A stretch of DNA of 44,255 nucleotides from Candidatus Electronema sp. (lineage in GTDB: Bacteria > Desulfobacterota > Desulfobulbia > Desulfobulbales > Desulfobulbaceae), in NCBI GenBank assembly GCA_026645415.1, contig JAPEVH010000054.1, forward strand, positions 1 through 44,255, written 5' to 3'. The position numbers and the translations under genes were made by a program. Of the stretch, positions 16,208-25,683 are shown piece after piece (positions within the stretch are counted from its first letter, which is position 1; the number at the start of each line of letters is the position of its first letter). Under the pieces are notes generated by a model. The model saw only the letters and a list, made by a program, of their open reading frames with translations. It had not been told where the DNA came from and searched no databases.

Positions 16208-16707
16208 TGCTGCTCTGGTGGAAGTTTACCAGTTAGGTTAAAAGGAATACTTTCTTTGCCTTTCTCACCAAGGCGGATGCTGCCAGTTAACTCATATTGA
16301 AGCGATTTGCTTGGCGCGCCAGACAACGGCGCAGTATGCTGAAGCAGATCAATCACTGAACCAACGAGATCGACCATGCTCGCATAGACTAAAACTGGTA
16401 CAGTAGCTGTGCCAGAGGCAGGCACTGTAGTCTGCGCAATGCCGATACCTTTGGCAAAAGATTTACCCTGAACTTTTAAAATGCAGTGTATACTGCGGAT
16501 TTGCAGTGGCTCCTCGCTTGGATTGATAACCCGGAGCTGAAGGCGAAAAATAGTTTCTAACCCTTTGATACCATCTAACTCCATGTCCGCAAGTGATATG
16601 CTCGGTGCTTCAGCAACTTTTTTATGGAGAGCAGTACAGCTCACAAGAAACGGTAGGGCAAACAAAAGGATAAGAACTGAACGCGGAAATATTTTCATGG
16701 GCAGCAT
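16204..16707 (-). CDS. LEA type 2 (WHy domain) family lipoprotein
   Basis: 167 residues from the ATG at 16707 (MLPMKIFPRS), which has AAGGA eight bases upstream; the alternative ATG at 16698 lacks one. The signal peptide ends in LVSC (Cys24), a lipobox. The mature part (LADMELDGIKGLETIFRLQL, then RVINPSEEPLQIRSIHCILK, and VPASGTATVPVLVYASM) has the alternating pattern and the xVxNPNxxPL-like core of the LEA14/WHy domain. Its role in bacteria is unclear, with proposals in desiccation or envelope stress. It is the first gene of the operon with amrA, divergent from tRNA-Ser. Confidence 0.85.
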   Translation of the reverse strand: MLPMKIFPRSVLILLFALPFLVSCTALHKKVAEAPSISLADMELDGIKGLETIFRLQLRVINPSEEPLQIRSIHCILKVQGKSFAKGIGIAQTTVPASGTATVPVLVYASMVDLVGSVIDLLQHTAPLSGAPSKSLQYELTGSIRLGEKGKESIPFNLTGKLPPEQQ

Positions 16708-16805
16708 GAACGTTGTCCTTGCAATACAGAGCAGTCTGGTAGAAAGTGGACTCACTTATATGCAGAATAAATGTATTTTCAATCCTTGTCAACCGCTTGT
16801 CCTGC

Positions 16806-16834
16806 TTGACGAACAGGCTTTTTGCGGGTAAAAA
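16806..16834 (+). promoter_or_regulatory. Putative sigma-70 promoter of tRNA-Ser
   Basis: TTGACG (16806-16811), a 17-base spacer, and TAAAAA (16829-16834), nine bases before the mature tRNA 5' end. Spacing is ideal, although the -10 box matches only four of six consensus bases. Confidence 0.5.
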
Positions 16835-16843
16835 GGCTAAAGT

Positions 16844-16933
16844 GGAGGGATGCCGGAGTGGCTGAACGGGACGGTCTCGAAAACCGTTGCGGGGGTAACC
16901 CCGCCCAGGGTTCGAATCCCTGTCCCTCCGCCA
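16844..16933 (+). tRNA. tRNA-Ser (anticodon CGA)
   Basis: A 90-base gene including an encoded CCA. The acceptor stem GGAGGGA pairs with TCCCTCC (16923-16929), followed by G and CCA. The anticodon stem ACGGT/ACCGT encloses the loop CTCGAAA, giving anticodon CGA (reads UCG). A long variable arm (GCGGGGGTAACCCCGC) marks a class II tRNA, as expected for serine. The T arm is CAGGGTTCGAATCCCTG. Confidence 0.97.
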
Positions 16934-16998
16934 GTGTCATAATATTCTGTGCTCCTTTCTTTTCCATCCCACCTGTCATCAACTTCACGAGGTTTATC

Positions 16999-17511
16999 AT
17001 GGAATGGCTTACTAAACTTTTCACCAATACTTTTGTTCAAGGTCTGCTGCTCGGTCTGCTGATTGCTTTTGTCTTTTGGGTACGCTCTCTCATCAAAGCT
17101 AAGGTGCTGCAAGGTGATATCCGCAAACTACGCGGCCACCTCCAAACTAAATTTGAGATTGAATCTGCTGAAAACGAGCGGCGCAAGGAAGAGATGAATC
17201 AGCTCCGTCAAGAGCGCGATAACCTGCGGAATATGATTCAGGTATTAAACCAGAAGCCGGGTAAACAGGAAATGCGCCAAGCTCAGGTTTATCAAAAGGC
17301 CGCTGAAATCATGTTTGAAAAATCACCTGGCTTTGCTCCAGCTTGGCAGATTACGCTGCGAGAGGCAGAGGAAGAAATGCGTAACGCGGAGAAAGGGATT
17401 ATCCCATTCTTTAAGCGGATTACGTCAAGCAGCCCGGCTGCTGCTCCTGAGCAAAAAATGTCCTCTCGCGGCAACAAACACCTAGAACTGGAAGATCCTG
17501 CGAACCTGTGA
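16999..17511 (+). CDS. Single-TM coiled-coil protein, unknown function
   Basis: 170 residues from the ATG at 16999 (MEWLTKLFTN), with CGAGG upstream. One hydrophobic helix (about residues 13-28, VQGLLLGLLIAFVFWV) is followed by a basic patch and a strongly charged coiled coil (about 45-80, ENERRKEEMNQLRQERDNLR). The C-terminal part contains GFAPAWQITLREAEEEMRNA and a low-complexity tail. I do not recognise a family. The short N-terminal anchor and cytoplasmic coil recall LapA- or FtsL-like topologies but without specific motifs. Its stop overlaps the GTG start of trmJ, so the two are translationally coupled. Confidence 0.82.
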   Translation: MEWLTKLFTNTFVQGLLLGLLIAFVFWVRSLIKAKVLQGDIRKLRGHLQTKFEIESAENERRKEEMNQLRQERDNLRNMIQVLNQKPGKQEMRQAQVYQKAAEIMFEKSPGFAPAWQITLREAEEEMRNAEKGIIPFFKRITSSSPAAAPEQKMSSRGNKHLELEDPANL

Positions 17512-18293
17512 TTTCTGAGCAACAAGAAACCGGCATAAGCGGCTGCGGCCTGATTCTGGTACAACCAAAGTATCCAGAAAATATCGGTGCTGCCGCTCGT
17601 ATTGCCTGCAATTTTGGCATTAGCCAGTTGACGGTAGTAGCTAACGAGCCACCAGATCAGGAGCGAATGCTCAAGATGGCGACGCACAAGGCTGCCCATC
17701 TCATCGAACAGCTTCGGCTTGTTAGCAGTAGCCGCGAGGCGGCTATACCCTATCATTTCATCGTTGGCACCACTGCCCGCCAAGGAAAGTATCGAACTGT
17801 GGAGGCGGGATATCCACGTATAGTTATGAGCGAGCTAGCGCAACTGCTTGTTGATGGCAGTCGAGCGGCTTTGATGTTTGGCCCAGAAAGCAGTGGCTTA
17901 AGCAATGAAGACCTTGATCTCTGTCAATTTGCTACCATTATCCCAACTGCCGACTTTTCCTCGCTTAACTTGGCGCAGGCCGTGGCTATCTGCTGTTATG
18001 AGTTATTCATGGTAACAAGCAAAATAGCACCATCTGGGAGCGAAAGTAGTTACGCCAACTCGCACGAGTTAGAAGGTATGTACGAGCATATTGATCAGGC
18101 TCTGAGCCAGATTGGTTTTATCCGCGATACCAGCCGTAGTTACTGGATGCGCAATATTCGTCAGTTCCTTAGTCGTACTCGAATCAAAAAGAAAGAGGCC
18201 AGCTTAATTCGAGGCGTGTGCCGGAAGTTCCTCTGGCACACTGGTGGCCAAGGCTGGCTGCCGCCGGAGCAAAAGAAACCGAATTCTTTTTGA
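17508..18293 (+). CDS. trmJ: tRNA (cytidine/uridine-2'-O-)-methyltransferase TrmJ-like (SPOUT/TrmH family)
   Basis: 261 residues from a GTG start that overlaps the upstream stop. SPOUT motifs are clear: GLILVQPKYPENIGAAARIA (motif 1), ALMFGPESSGLSNEDLDLC (motif 2) and PTADFSSLNLAQAVAICCYE (motif 3), forming the knotted SAM site. The order and the C-terminal extension (residues about 180-260, MYEHIDQALSQIGFI and FLSRTR) match the TrmJ / TrmH group 1 family, which methylates the ribose at position 32 in the anticodon loop of tRNAs. Proximity to tRNA-Ser is probably coincidental. TrmJ is favoured over other SpoU methylases because of that C-terminal helical domain. Confidence 0.92.
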   Translation: MISEQQETGISGCGLILVQPKYPENIGAAARIACNFGISQLTVVANEPPDQERMLKMATHKAAHLIEQLRLVSSSREAAIPYHFIVGTTARQGKYRTVEAGYPRIVMSELAQLLVDGSRAALMFGPESSGLSNEDLDLCQFATIIPTADFSSLNLAQAVAICCYELFMVTSKIAPSGSESSYANSHELEGMYEHIDQALSQIGFIRDTSRSYWMRNIRQFLSRTRIKKKEASLIRGVCRKFLWHTGGQGWLPPEQKKPNSF

Positions 18294-19498
18294 TGCAAAT
18301 GAATCTACCTCTTTCGCATCTTTTTTTAGGCCTGCTCACGCTTGCTGTACTTTATTTGCTGGCCAACCGTTCTGCTTTTGCTGTTCTTCGTCGTAAAAAT
18401 ATTCCCCGTGCTTCAGCCGGAATCATGAGTGGGATTCTTACGGCAGCTTTTTTTGTTGTCTATCTCTTTATTGGAGTTGTTGCTTACATTGCGTTTCTTT
18501 CCCCGCAACGAGCAGAAATTGTTCGTGTATTGTTGCCTCCTCCACCAGATATTGCTTTTTCTACACCATCTATCTCTGTTCCTCTCCACACAGAGGCTCC
18601 GCAGGGTAGAATGACTGCTGAACAGGAGCAAACGAAACGGCAGCAACTGATTGCAGCGATGACAGATCAGGTTATCAGAGCAGCAGTTGAGCGACATCAA
18701 GCTGTTACTCAAGATCAACCTTATGTTATCTTTGAAGGGATCTCAGGGACGGAAGATCGTTATCTGTCGCCCAAAGCTGCATTGCCTCAGTCTAACTCAG
18801 AAACAACAATTTCTGTGCAAAAAGCTGTTTCTTTTGCTGATGAGATTTCTGGGTATTTTAATGATATAAAGCCACAGGCTGTGCAATCAAACGGCAACTC
18901 AACGAGCACACCATTGGAGCAGAACAAGCCGATTGAGAATGACAACAGTTTAAGAGAAATTGCTCCTCTAGTTCCAGCAATACAGCAAAATACACCTACA
19001 CAACCTGTCCAAACACAAAATGTATCATGTGGCGAAATCCGTATGTATATGGATGCTACTGATTTGCAGATTTTTAACCGGGCAATACGGCAGCGGGAAG
19101 GTATTCCCACATCATGGAAGGGACCGGGAGGATCATATACCATCACGCCCGCAGCGAGCAAAGGTACTTGCCGGGAATACAGCATGCAGGCAAATCTTTC
19201 GGGTAGACAACTGCGTTGTTATGCCTCCTGTACAAGTATTGATCAGGCTATTCAAGCTGCGGCTACGAACGCCGTACAGCAAAATGACGAAGCAGTAATT
19301 CTTCACTCCATGAATAGTAACGACCAAGACGCCCTGATTAAGGCTCTCACCTATAGTGGCCCTGTTTCTTGGCGCAGTGTAAGTGGTGTTTTTTATACGG
19401 TTTCGCCGGTACGTCTTGGCAATCCTTGCCGAGAATATAAGGTCAAGGCAAATATCCAAGGCCAAGTGTTTGAATATCTTGAATCAAACTGTCGATAA
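18293..19498 (+). CDS. Membrane-anchored protein with two surface-antigen-like domains
   Basis: 401 residues from the ATG at 18293, which shares a base with the trmJ stop (TGATG). Two N-terminal membrane helices (about residues 8-25 and 42-66, the latter FFVVYLFIGVVAYIAFL) are followed by a long Gln/Ser/Thr-rich linker (about 85-245). Two copies of a roughly 65-residue domain follow. Copy 1 contains IPTSWKGPGGSYTITPA and GTCREYSMQANLSGR; copy 2 contains PVSWRSVSGVFYTVSPV and NPCREYKVKANIQGQ. The SW-x-y-(Y)-T(V/I)-x-P ... CREY pattern resembles the C-terminal domain of RT0821/Lpp0805-type surface antigens (17 kDa antigen relatives). Both copies keep paired cysteines. Function unknown; export through the two-TM anchor is inferred. 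Confidence 0.78.
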   Translation: MQMNLPLSHLFLGLLTLAVLYLLANRSAFAVLRRKNIPRASAGIMSGILTAAFFVVYLFIGVVAYIAFLSPQRAEIVRVLLPPPPDIAFSTPSISVPLHTEAPQGRMTAEQEQTKRQQLIAAMTDQVIRAAVERHQAVTQDQPYVIFEGISGTEDRYLSPKAALPQSNSETTISVQKAVSFADEISGYFNDIKPQAVQSNGNSTSTPLEQNKPIENDNSLREIAPLVPAIQQNTPTQPVQTQNVSCGEIRMYMDATDLQIFNRAIRQREGIPTSWKGPGGSYTITPAASKGTCREYSMQANLSGRQLRCYASCTSIDQAIQAAATNAVQQNDEAVILHSMNSNDQDALIKALTYSGPVSWRSVSGVFYTVSPVRLGNPCREYKVKANIQGQVFEYLESNCR

Positions 19499-19883
19499 AA
19501 TTTAATGGCAACTTATAGATTGAGCTGCTAATACACCAGTCAGAATCATCAGTTACACCAGTCAGAATCATCAGTTTTCCAAATCCTTATTTCTCTCCTC
19601 ATCCTACCAAGTCGTTCTTTTTCTGAAAAAAAAATAATTTGAGTGTGTTTAAATGCCTCTACTGTTATTGACAGGGAAAGATATATCAATCTGGAATCGC
19701 TAGTCTTCAGTAAGATATAATTAGTTTCTTGCTTTTAAAAAATCCATATTCGATAATCTTAGAAGTTAGGGTTGATTTTGTTCAACTCGACAGATCGACA
19801 GTTACAGAGCAAGGATTCAAATCGGCAGTCGCGAATATCTTGGTTATTTATTAAGTGTATAAATAAGATGGCAGGATCAGTAT
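19499..19883. other. Gene-free AT-rich stretch with a 22-bp tandem repeat
   Basis: 385 bases with no coding frame I can support. A perfect 22-base unit occurs twice in tandem at 19533-19576. The rest is AT-rich and presumably carries the promoter of the GH16 gene. TATAAA at 19858-19863 could be its -10 box, but no -35 box is correctly spaced. Confidence 0.6.
19533..19576. repeat. 22-bp perfect tandem duplication
   Basis: The 22-base unit at 19533-19554 (starting ACACCAGTCAG) is repeated exactly at 19555-19576. Only two copies, no spacers, and no further copies seen nearby. Confidence 0.95.
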
Positions 19884-20714
19884 ATGACTAAAATTATAAA
19901 AATAAAAAAACTACTATTGAATGTAATTATAGGGATGATAGTATCATTACCAATTTCTGTCTTAGCTGGAATTGTTTTTCATGAAGATTTTGACAAAGAA
20001 AATATTTCCTTTACAAAATGGCATGGCCCATTTTTTGAAGATGAACCACTTGGCAGAACTCTATTTAATACAAAGTCATTTCCTGAGATAAAAGATGGTA
20101 ATGCCATAATTACAGTTTCTTTGTATAATCCTCAATATCTTCCTGGTGAATATTTCTATGGTACAGATCTTAAAAGTATACGACTTATTTCTTTAATACG
20201 AAAAAAGGTTCATGTAAAAATTCGTGCGAAAATGGAGACAACAATTCCTGGCATTGTAGGTGGAATTTTTTTATTTGCATTCAGGCCAGATAGCACAACA
20301 TTACATGACGAAATCGATTTTGAAATGGTCACGACTGAACCTGATCTGATTATGACTAACAGTTACCGTAATGAGCCTCTTGGAGAAGGGCATCCAGAAC
20401 TTACACGGTATGAGTCAGGAACAATAGCCGATTATCATCTTTATGAAATTATTTGGGAAACTGACAAAGTATCTTGGTATTTAGACGGGAAGCTTATTCG
20501 TGTAGAAACAGAGCGTGTACCAGTCATTCCTATGGAACTACATCTAAATACCTGGATTCCTGATTCTAGTTGGCCACAGGCATACAGTGCTGACCTTCAA
20601 CCTGTGGCGACAGCAGAGGAAAATCAAGTATACAGTATGAGTGTTGATTTTGTGGAAATTCGGGCACCCTCCAATTTTGCTCCTATCCTTCATCTGCTGC
20701 GCAAAAAGCCTTAA
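19884..20714 (+). CDS. Secreted glycoside hydrolase family 16 protein
   Basis: 276 residues with an N-terminal signal peptide (KKLLLNVIIGMIVSLPISVLA). The GH16 catalytic signature ExDxE is HDEIDFEMV: E143 as nucleophile, D145, and E147 as acid/base. The surrounding beta-sandwich pattern fits (VFHEDFDKE at the start, YHLYEIIWETDKVSWYLDGK and ELHLNTWIPD near the end). Family members cleave or transfer beta-1,3/1,4-glucans, laminarin, agar or similar; the substrate is not clear here. The start at 19884 has AGGA seven bases upstream. The gene is monocistronic, markedly more AT-rich than the flanking gltA and trmJ, and preceded by a gene-free stretch, consistent with horizontal acquisition. Confidence 0.9.
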   Translation: MTKIIKIKKLLLNVIIGMIVSLPISVLAGIVFHEDFDKENISFTKWHGPFFEDEPLGRTLFNTKSFPEIKDGNAIITVSLYNPQYLPGEYFYGTDLKSIRLISLIRKKVHVKIRAKMETTIPGIVGGIFLFAFRPDSTTLHDEIDFEMVTTEPDLIMTNSYRNEPLGEGHPELTRYESGTIADYHLYEIIWETDKVSWYLDGKLIRVETERVPVIPMELHLNTWIPDSSWPQAYSADLQPVATAEENQVYSMSVDFVEIRAPSNFAPILHLLRKKP

Positions 20715-20760
20715 ACTGCCAAGGTAACATATTGAATTGCCTTGGCAGTTTCTCTTTTTT
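20714..20760. terminator. Terminator between the convergent GH16 and gltA genes
   Basis: Stem AACTGCCAAGG (20714-20724) with CCTTGGCAGTT (20740-20750), then TCTCTTTTTT on the plus strand. On the minus strand only three T follow the stem, so it works mainly for the GH16 gene but may also serve gltA. Confidence 0.88.
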
Positions 20761-22180
20761 ACCAAGTCACCATATAGCAGGAGAGTTTGCGGCCTTCTTC
20801 AAGGTCTAAACCTTCCATGTATCGTTGCATGGATTCTGCTGCTACTTTACCTTGATAAACAGCTTTAGCTGCGGTCTGTGGGCCAAGCACATCATCACCA
20901 CCAGCAAAAATCCACGGCACTGAAGTTTGGAGTGTGCGAGGATTAACGGAATAGGTTCCCCATGATTCAAGTTTGAGATCAGTGCCTTGGTCAGCCTCAT
21001 GCTCGACAGTCTGGCTAATCGCTGGAATAACTGCATCCGCCTCGATAACGAAGTTTGATTCATCAACCATTACAGGTCGGCGGCGGCCTGAATCATCTGG
21101 TTCACCAAGTCCCATCCGCACACATTCAAGACCAGTCATTTGACCTGTGGCATCAGCGTGAACCTTGACTGGTGCAGCAAGGAATTCAATCCGCACCCCT
21201 TCTTCTTCTAAGTGCCGAATTTCTTCCTTAGAGGCAGGCATTTCCTCTCGTGTCCGACGATAGAGGATGAATACTTGGTCTGAGCCAGTACGTAGAGCAG
21301 TACGAGCCACGTCAATGGCCACATTGCCGCCACCAACGACGACCACCTTTCTCCCGATATTGATCTCTTCACCAGTTAGCACCCGCCGCAGATAATCCAC
21401 GCCGTGTAAGACTCCCTTAGTACCATCTTCACCATCAATACCAAGTCGTTTGCCTGCATGGGCACCAACGCCAATAAACACTGCCTCATAGCCGTCTTCG
21501 CGCAGCTCTTGTAGCGTTTTATCTTTGCCGATGGTTACGCCAAGTTTGATTTCTACACCGCAGCTCTTGAGTGAAGCCAGCTCTGCACCTATGATGTCGC
21601 GGGGCAAGCGGTAGTGAGGAATGCCCACAGAGAGCATTCCACCGAAGACCGGTAATGCCTCGTAAATGGTGCATTTATACCCCTGATGCGCAAGAATGTA
21701 GGCGGCGGTAATACCTGCTGGACCAGAACCAATAATCGCGGCTTTGCGGCCATTAGGCATGGCACACGCTTGCGACATGGACTTGTGGTTGGCTACCATC
21801 CAGTCGGTCAAATAACGCTCCAGCATTCCGATGGCCACGGATTCACCTTTTTTGCCGCGTACACAGCTCCCCTCGCACTGAAACTCATGCGGACAAACGC
21901 GGGAGCAGACTGAGGGCATCGTACTGGTCTCGCGCACTTTCCAGTAGGCTTCCTCAAATTTTTTTTCCCGCAGTAAGGCGATGAAGCCGGGAATATCATT
22001 GCGAATCGGACAGCCTTGCACACAGCTAGGCTTTTTACATTGCAGACAGCGATTTGCTTCCAGCAAGGCAGTTTCCTCGTCATAACCAGCCGTAACTTCC
22101 GCAAATCCTTTTATCCGTTCAGCGGGCGCAAGTTCCTTGGGATGCTGGCGAGGAATGGCCATCCGTTCTTTGGTGTTCAT
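20759..22180 (-). CDS. gltA: NADPH-dependent glutamate synthase small subunit-like flavoprotein (GltA/NfnB type)
   Basis: 473 residues. The N-terminal iron-sulfur region has CLQCKKPSCVQGCP (C45, C48, C53, C57) and a second set VCSRVCPHEFQCEGSC (C92, C96, C102, C106). An FAD-binding GxGxxG follows in AAIIGSGPAGITAAYI, and an NADPH-binding one in KVVVVGGGNVAIDVARTALR. The C-terminal GDDVLGPQTAAKAVYQGKVA completes the pyridine nucleotide-disulfide oxidoreductase fold. It matches the homotetrameric GltA annotation and also the large subunit of the electron-bifurcating Nfn complex. No small Nfn-type subunit gene or large glutamate synthase gene is adjacent, so the two roles cannot be separated here. 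A thioredoxin-like lipoprotein gene lies 39 bases upstream in the same direction. Confidence 0.93.
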   Translation of the reverse strand: MNTKERMAIPRQHPKELAPAERIKGFAEVTAGYDEETALLEANRCLQCKKPSCVQGCPIRNDIPGFIALLREKKFEEAYWKVRETSTMPSVCSRVCPHEFQCEGSCVRGKKGESVAIGMLERYLTDWMVANHKSMSQACAMPNGRKAAIIGSGPAGITAAYILAHQGYKCTIYEALPVFGGMLSVGIPHYRLPRDIIGAELASLKSCGVEIKLGVTIGKDKTLQELREDGYEAVFIGVGAHAGKRLGIDGEDGTKGVLHGVDYLRRVLTGEEINIGRKVVVVGGGNVAIDVARTALRTGSDQVFILYRRTREEMPASKEEIRHLEEEGVRIEFLAAPVKVHADATGQMTGLECVRMGLGEPDDSGRRRPVMVDESNFVIEADAVIPAISQTVEHEADQGTDLKLESWGTYSVNPRTLQTSVPWIFAGGDDVLGPQTAAKAVYQGKVAAESMQRYMEGLDLEEGRKLSCYMVTW

Positions 22181-22219
22181 TGCGTTGCTCCTGAAAATAT
22201 TTTGTCAGAAAAAATTAGA

Positions 22220-22579
22220 TTAGTTTTCGATAAATTGAATCAGGTCGTTTCTACTCATATAGCCCACCTTTCTTTTCAGCTCACTGCCATCTTTACTTTT
22301 GATAGTCAAAGGGATGCTATTTATAGAATATTTAGTCACCTTTTCTTTATCTTTATCAAAGTTAATTTCTTCAAACTGAATATAAGGATAAAGTTTTTTT
22401 ACCTTTTCATACTCAGGCTTCATGGCCTGACATGGCCCGCACCAGTCTGCATAAAATTTCATTATTTTAATATGTTCATCTTTGCCGTAATTTTGATTGG
22501 CCGGAATATCTTGTTCAGGACTGCACGAATCAAGACAGAAAAGAGTGAGTATAAAAAAAATAGTGTATAGCTTTCTCAT
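22220..22579 (-). CDS. Thioredoxin-like lipoprotein
   Basis: 119 residues. The signal peptide MRKLYTIFFILTLFCLDSC ends in a lipobox-like LDSC (Cys19). The mature part is a thioredoxin fold: KIMKFYADWCGPCQAMKPEY with the active-site WCGPC (C47, C50), then the cis-proline region NSIPLTIKSKDG and a terminal helix. It is therefore probably a lipid-anchored periplasmic thiol-disulfide oxidoreductase; WCGPC is the cytoplasmic-thioredoxin form and suggests a reducing role. It is upstream of gltA with a 39-base gap, possibly cotranscribed. It is more AT-rich than gltA. Confidence 0.9.
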   Translation of the reverse strand: MRKLYTIFFILTLFCLDSCSPEQDIPANQNYGKDEHIKIMKFYADWCGPCQAMKPEYEKVKKLYPYIQFEEINFDKDKEKVTKYSINSIPLTIKSKDGSELKRKVGYMSRNDLIQFIEN

Positions 22580-22881
22580 CTTTCAACCTGTTTATTTTTT
22601 TATATTTAAATGCAAACTGCATGGAACGAATTTTCCAAAATCAGTATAGGTGGCTAAAAAAATGAGACGTTAAATTGATTCGTTCCTCCCACGTTTCTTT
22701 TAGGCCAAATAGACCGGGTTGGATAGTCATTACAAATGTATTCTTTTTTGTCTGAGTAGGAAACAATTATTACAAATTGATACGTTTCTGTAAACAATAT
22801 TCGAGAAATAGGTTGGCCACAGAAATAAAAAAAGCCGCCCCATAGGGCGGCCTTTTACTTCTAGTCTAGCTTATGATGCTA
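22580..22881. other. Intergenic region between atpC and the thioredoxin-like gene
   Basis: 302 bases, AT-rich, with no supported gene. It contains the atp operon terminator (22827-22852) and presumably the promoter of the thioredoxin-like gene. No well-spaced promoter boxes were found. Confidence 0.6.
22827..22852 (-). terminator. Intrinsic terminator of the ATP synthase operon
   Basis: GCCGCCC (22834-22840), four-base loop CATA, GGGCGGC (22845-22851). On the minus strand the stem is followed by a T-rich tail (CTTTTTTTATTT). It lies 30 bases past the atpC stop. Confidence 0.92.
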
Positions 22882-23301
22882 TTACGCCTTACCAGAGCAT
22901 TGCGCAGCAGCAAGTCTAGCAACAGCCCGCTGAAGTGCAGCCTCTGCAAGCGTCCGATTCATTGCCTCATCGTGCGCCAATGCCTGCGTCAGCCGTCTTT
23001 CGGCCCGCTCTCTGGCTCGAATGGCCCGATCTACATCAATGTCATAGCCATATTCAGCACTCTCTACCAAAAAGGTGATGGTGTTATCTGATACCTCGGC
23101 AAAACCTTTGCTAACCATCATATATTTAATCTGCCTGTCTTTTTTAAAAGACAGGACTCCGGTTTTGATGGTGCTAAGAAAGTTCGCATGATGGGCTAAC
23201 ACCCCGAATTCACCGCTGGTGCCCGGTGCAGTGACAATATCAACATCATCACTGACAACCTGCCCAGCGGGAGTTACTACTTCCAGATGAATCTGTGCCA
23301 T
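22882..23301 (-). CDS. atpC: ATP synthase F1 epsilon subunit
   Basis: 139 residues: MAQIHLEVVTPAGQVVSDDV, GTSGEFGVLAHHANFLSTIK and MMVSKGFAEVSDNTITFLVE give the N-terminal beta sandwich. The C-terminal two-helix part (AIRARERAERRLTQALAHDE) is the regulatory arm of epsilon. The subunit joins gamma to the c ring and inhibits ATP hydrolysis. It is the last gene of the operon, 33 bases after atpD, followed by a terminator. Confidence 0.97.
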   Translation of the reverse strand: MAQIHLEVVTPAGQVVSDDVDIVTAPGTSGEFGVLAHHANFLSTIKTGVLSFKKDRQIKYMMVSKGFAEVSDNTITFLVESAEYGYDIDVDRAIRARERAERRLTQALAHDEAMNRTLAEAALQRAVARLAAAQCSGKA

Positions 23302-23334
23302 TCCTTTTTACCTCTGAAATTGTCTTGAAAAGGG

Positions 23335-24798
<1,464 letters not shown>

Positions 24799-24801
24799 TT
24801 A

Positions 24802-25668
24802 TTATCCCTTCAGGGCCTCAGCACCGCCGACAATATCCATCAAGTCACCAGTGATAGCCGCTTGGCGGGCCTTGTTGTACAGCTGCTTCAGATCCTTGAT
24901 TATGTCGCCGCAGGCCGTGGTCGCATTGTCCATAGCCGTCATCCGGGCCGCCTGCTCACCCGCACTGACCTCAATCATGGCATGAAGCACCTGCACATTG
25001 AGATGTAAGGGCAGCAGGTTCTCCATGATTTCAGCAGGTGACGGTTCATAGATGTACTCAGCAGTAACGCCGTTTTCTCCTGCCTCTTCTACCACCGGAC
25101 TCACGGGCAGCAACGTCTCCTGTACTGGAATCTGTGTTGATAGGGACTTAAACTTGGCATAGACCAGTTCTGTTCGGTCTATTTTTTGCTCAAGAAAGAG
25201 AGTAGCAGTATCTTCAGCGATCTCACGGGCATTAAACATCTGAAAGCTACCCATGATGTCTTTGTAAGATTGACGAATTTTCCCTGACCGCTTAAAGGCT
25301 TGCGTCGCCTTGTTACCCACCGTGATCAACGTAACTGTCCGGCCGGCCTGTTCGTGCTGCTCGATCAGCTTTTTGGCTTTATTGACGATATTGGTGTTAA
25401 AGCTCCCGCAGAGACCACGGTCAGAGGTGACAACAATCAGATCAACGGTTTTTACCTCACGGACTGCCATTAGTGGTTGATCGCTGCTGGGTCCAGCAGA
25501 AAGCTTCGTCATTGCTTTGGCGAATTTTTCCGCGTAAGGCCGGAAAGATTCCATCCGCATCTGTGCCCCGCGTAATTTAGCCGAGGCAACCATGTTCATC
25601 GCTTTAGTGATCTGCGATGTCTTGGAAACACCTTCGATCTTGTTTTTAACTTCCTTTAATCCCGACAT
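24802..25668 (-). CDS. atpG: ATP synthase F1 gamma subunit
   Basis: 288 residues. N-terminal helix MSGLKEVKNKIEGVSKTSQI then TKAMNMVASAKLRGAQ, the Rossmann-like core with VTSDRGLCGSFNTNI, and the C-terminal helix MTAMDNATTACGDIIKDLKQ and LYNKARQAAITGDLMDIVGG are all conserved. It forms the rotating central stalk. It is 15 bases downstream of atpA and 39 bases upstream of atpD. Confidence 0.97.
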   Translation of the reverse strand: MSGLKEVKNKIEGVSKTSQITKAMNMVASAKLRGAQMRMESFRPYAEKFAKAMTKLSAGPSSDQPLMAVREVKTVDLIVVTSDRGLCGSFNTNIVNKAKKLIEQHEQAGRTVTLITVGNKATQAFKRSGKIRQSYKDIMGSFQMFNAREIAEDTATLFLEQKIDRTELVYAKFKSLSTQIPVQETLLPVSPVVEEAGENGVTAEYIYEPSPAEIMENLLPLHLNVQVLHAMIEVSAGEQAARMTAMDNATTACGDIIKDLKQLYNKARQAAITGDLMDIVGGAEALKG

Positions 25669-25683
25669 GGCTGTGCCTCGCTT

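Noticed and set aside
19533-19576. Possible CRISPR array.
   Set aside because: Only two directly abutting 22-base units, no spacers, no cas genes.
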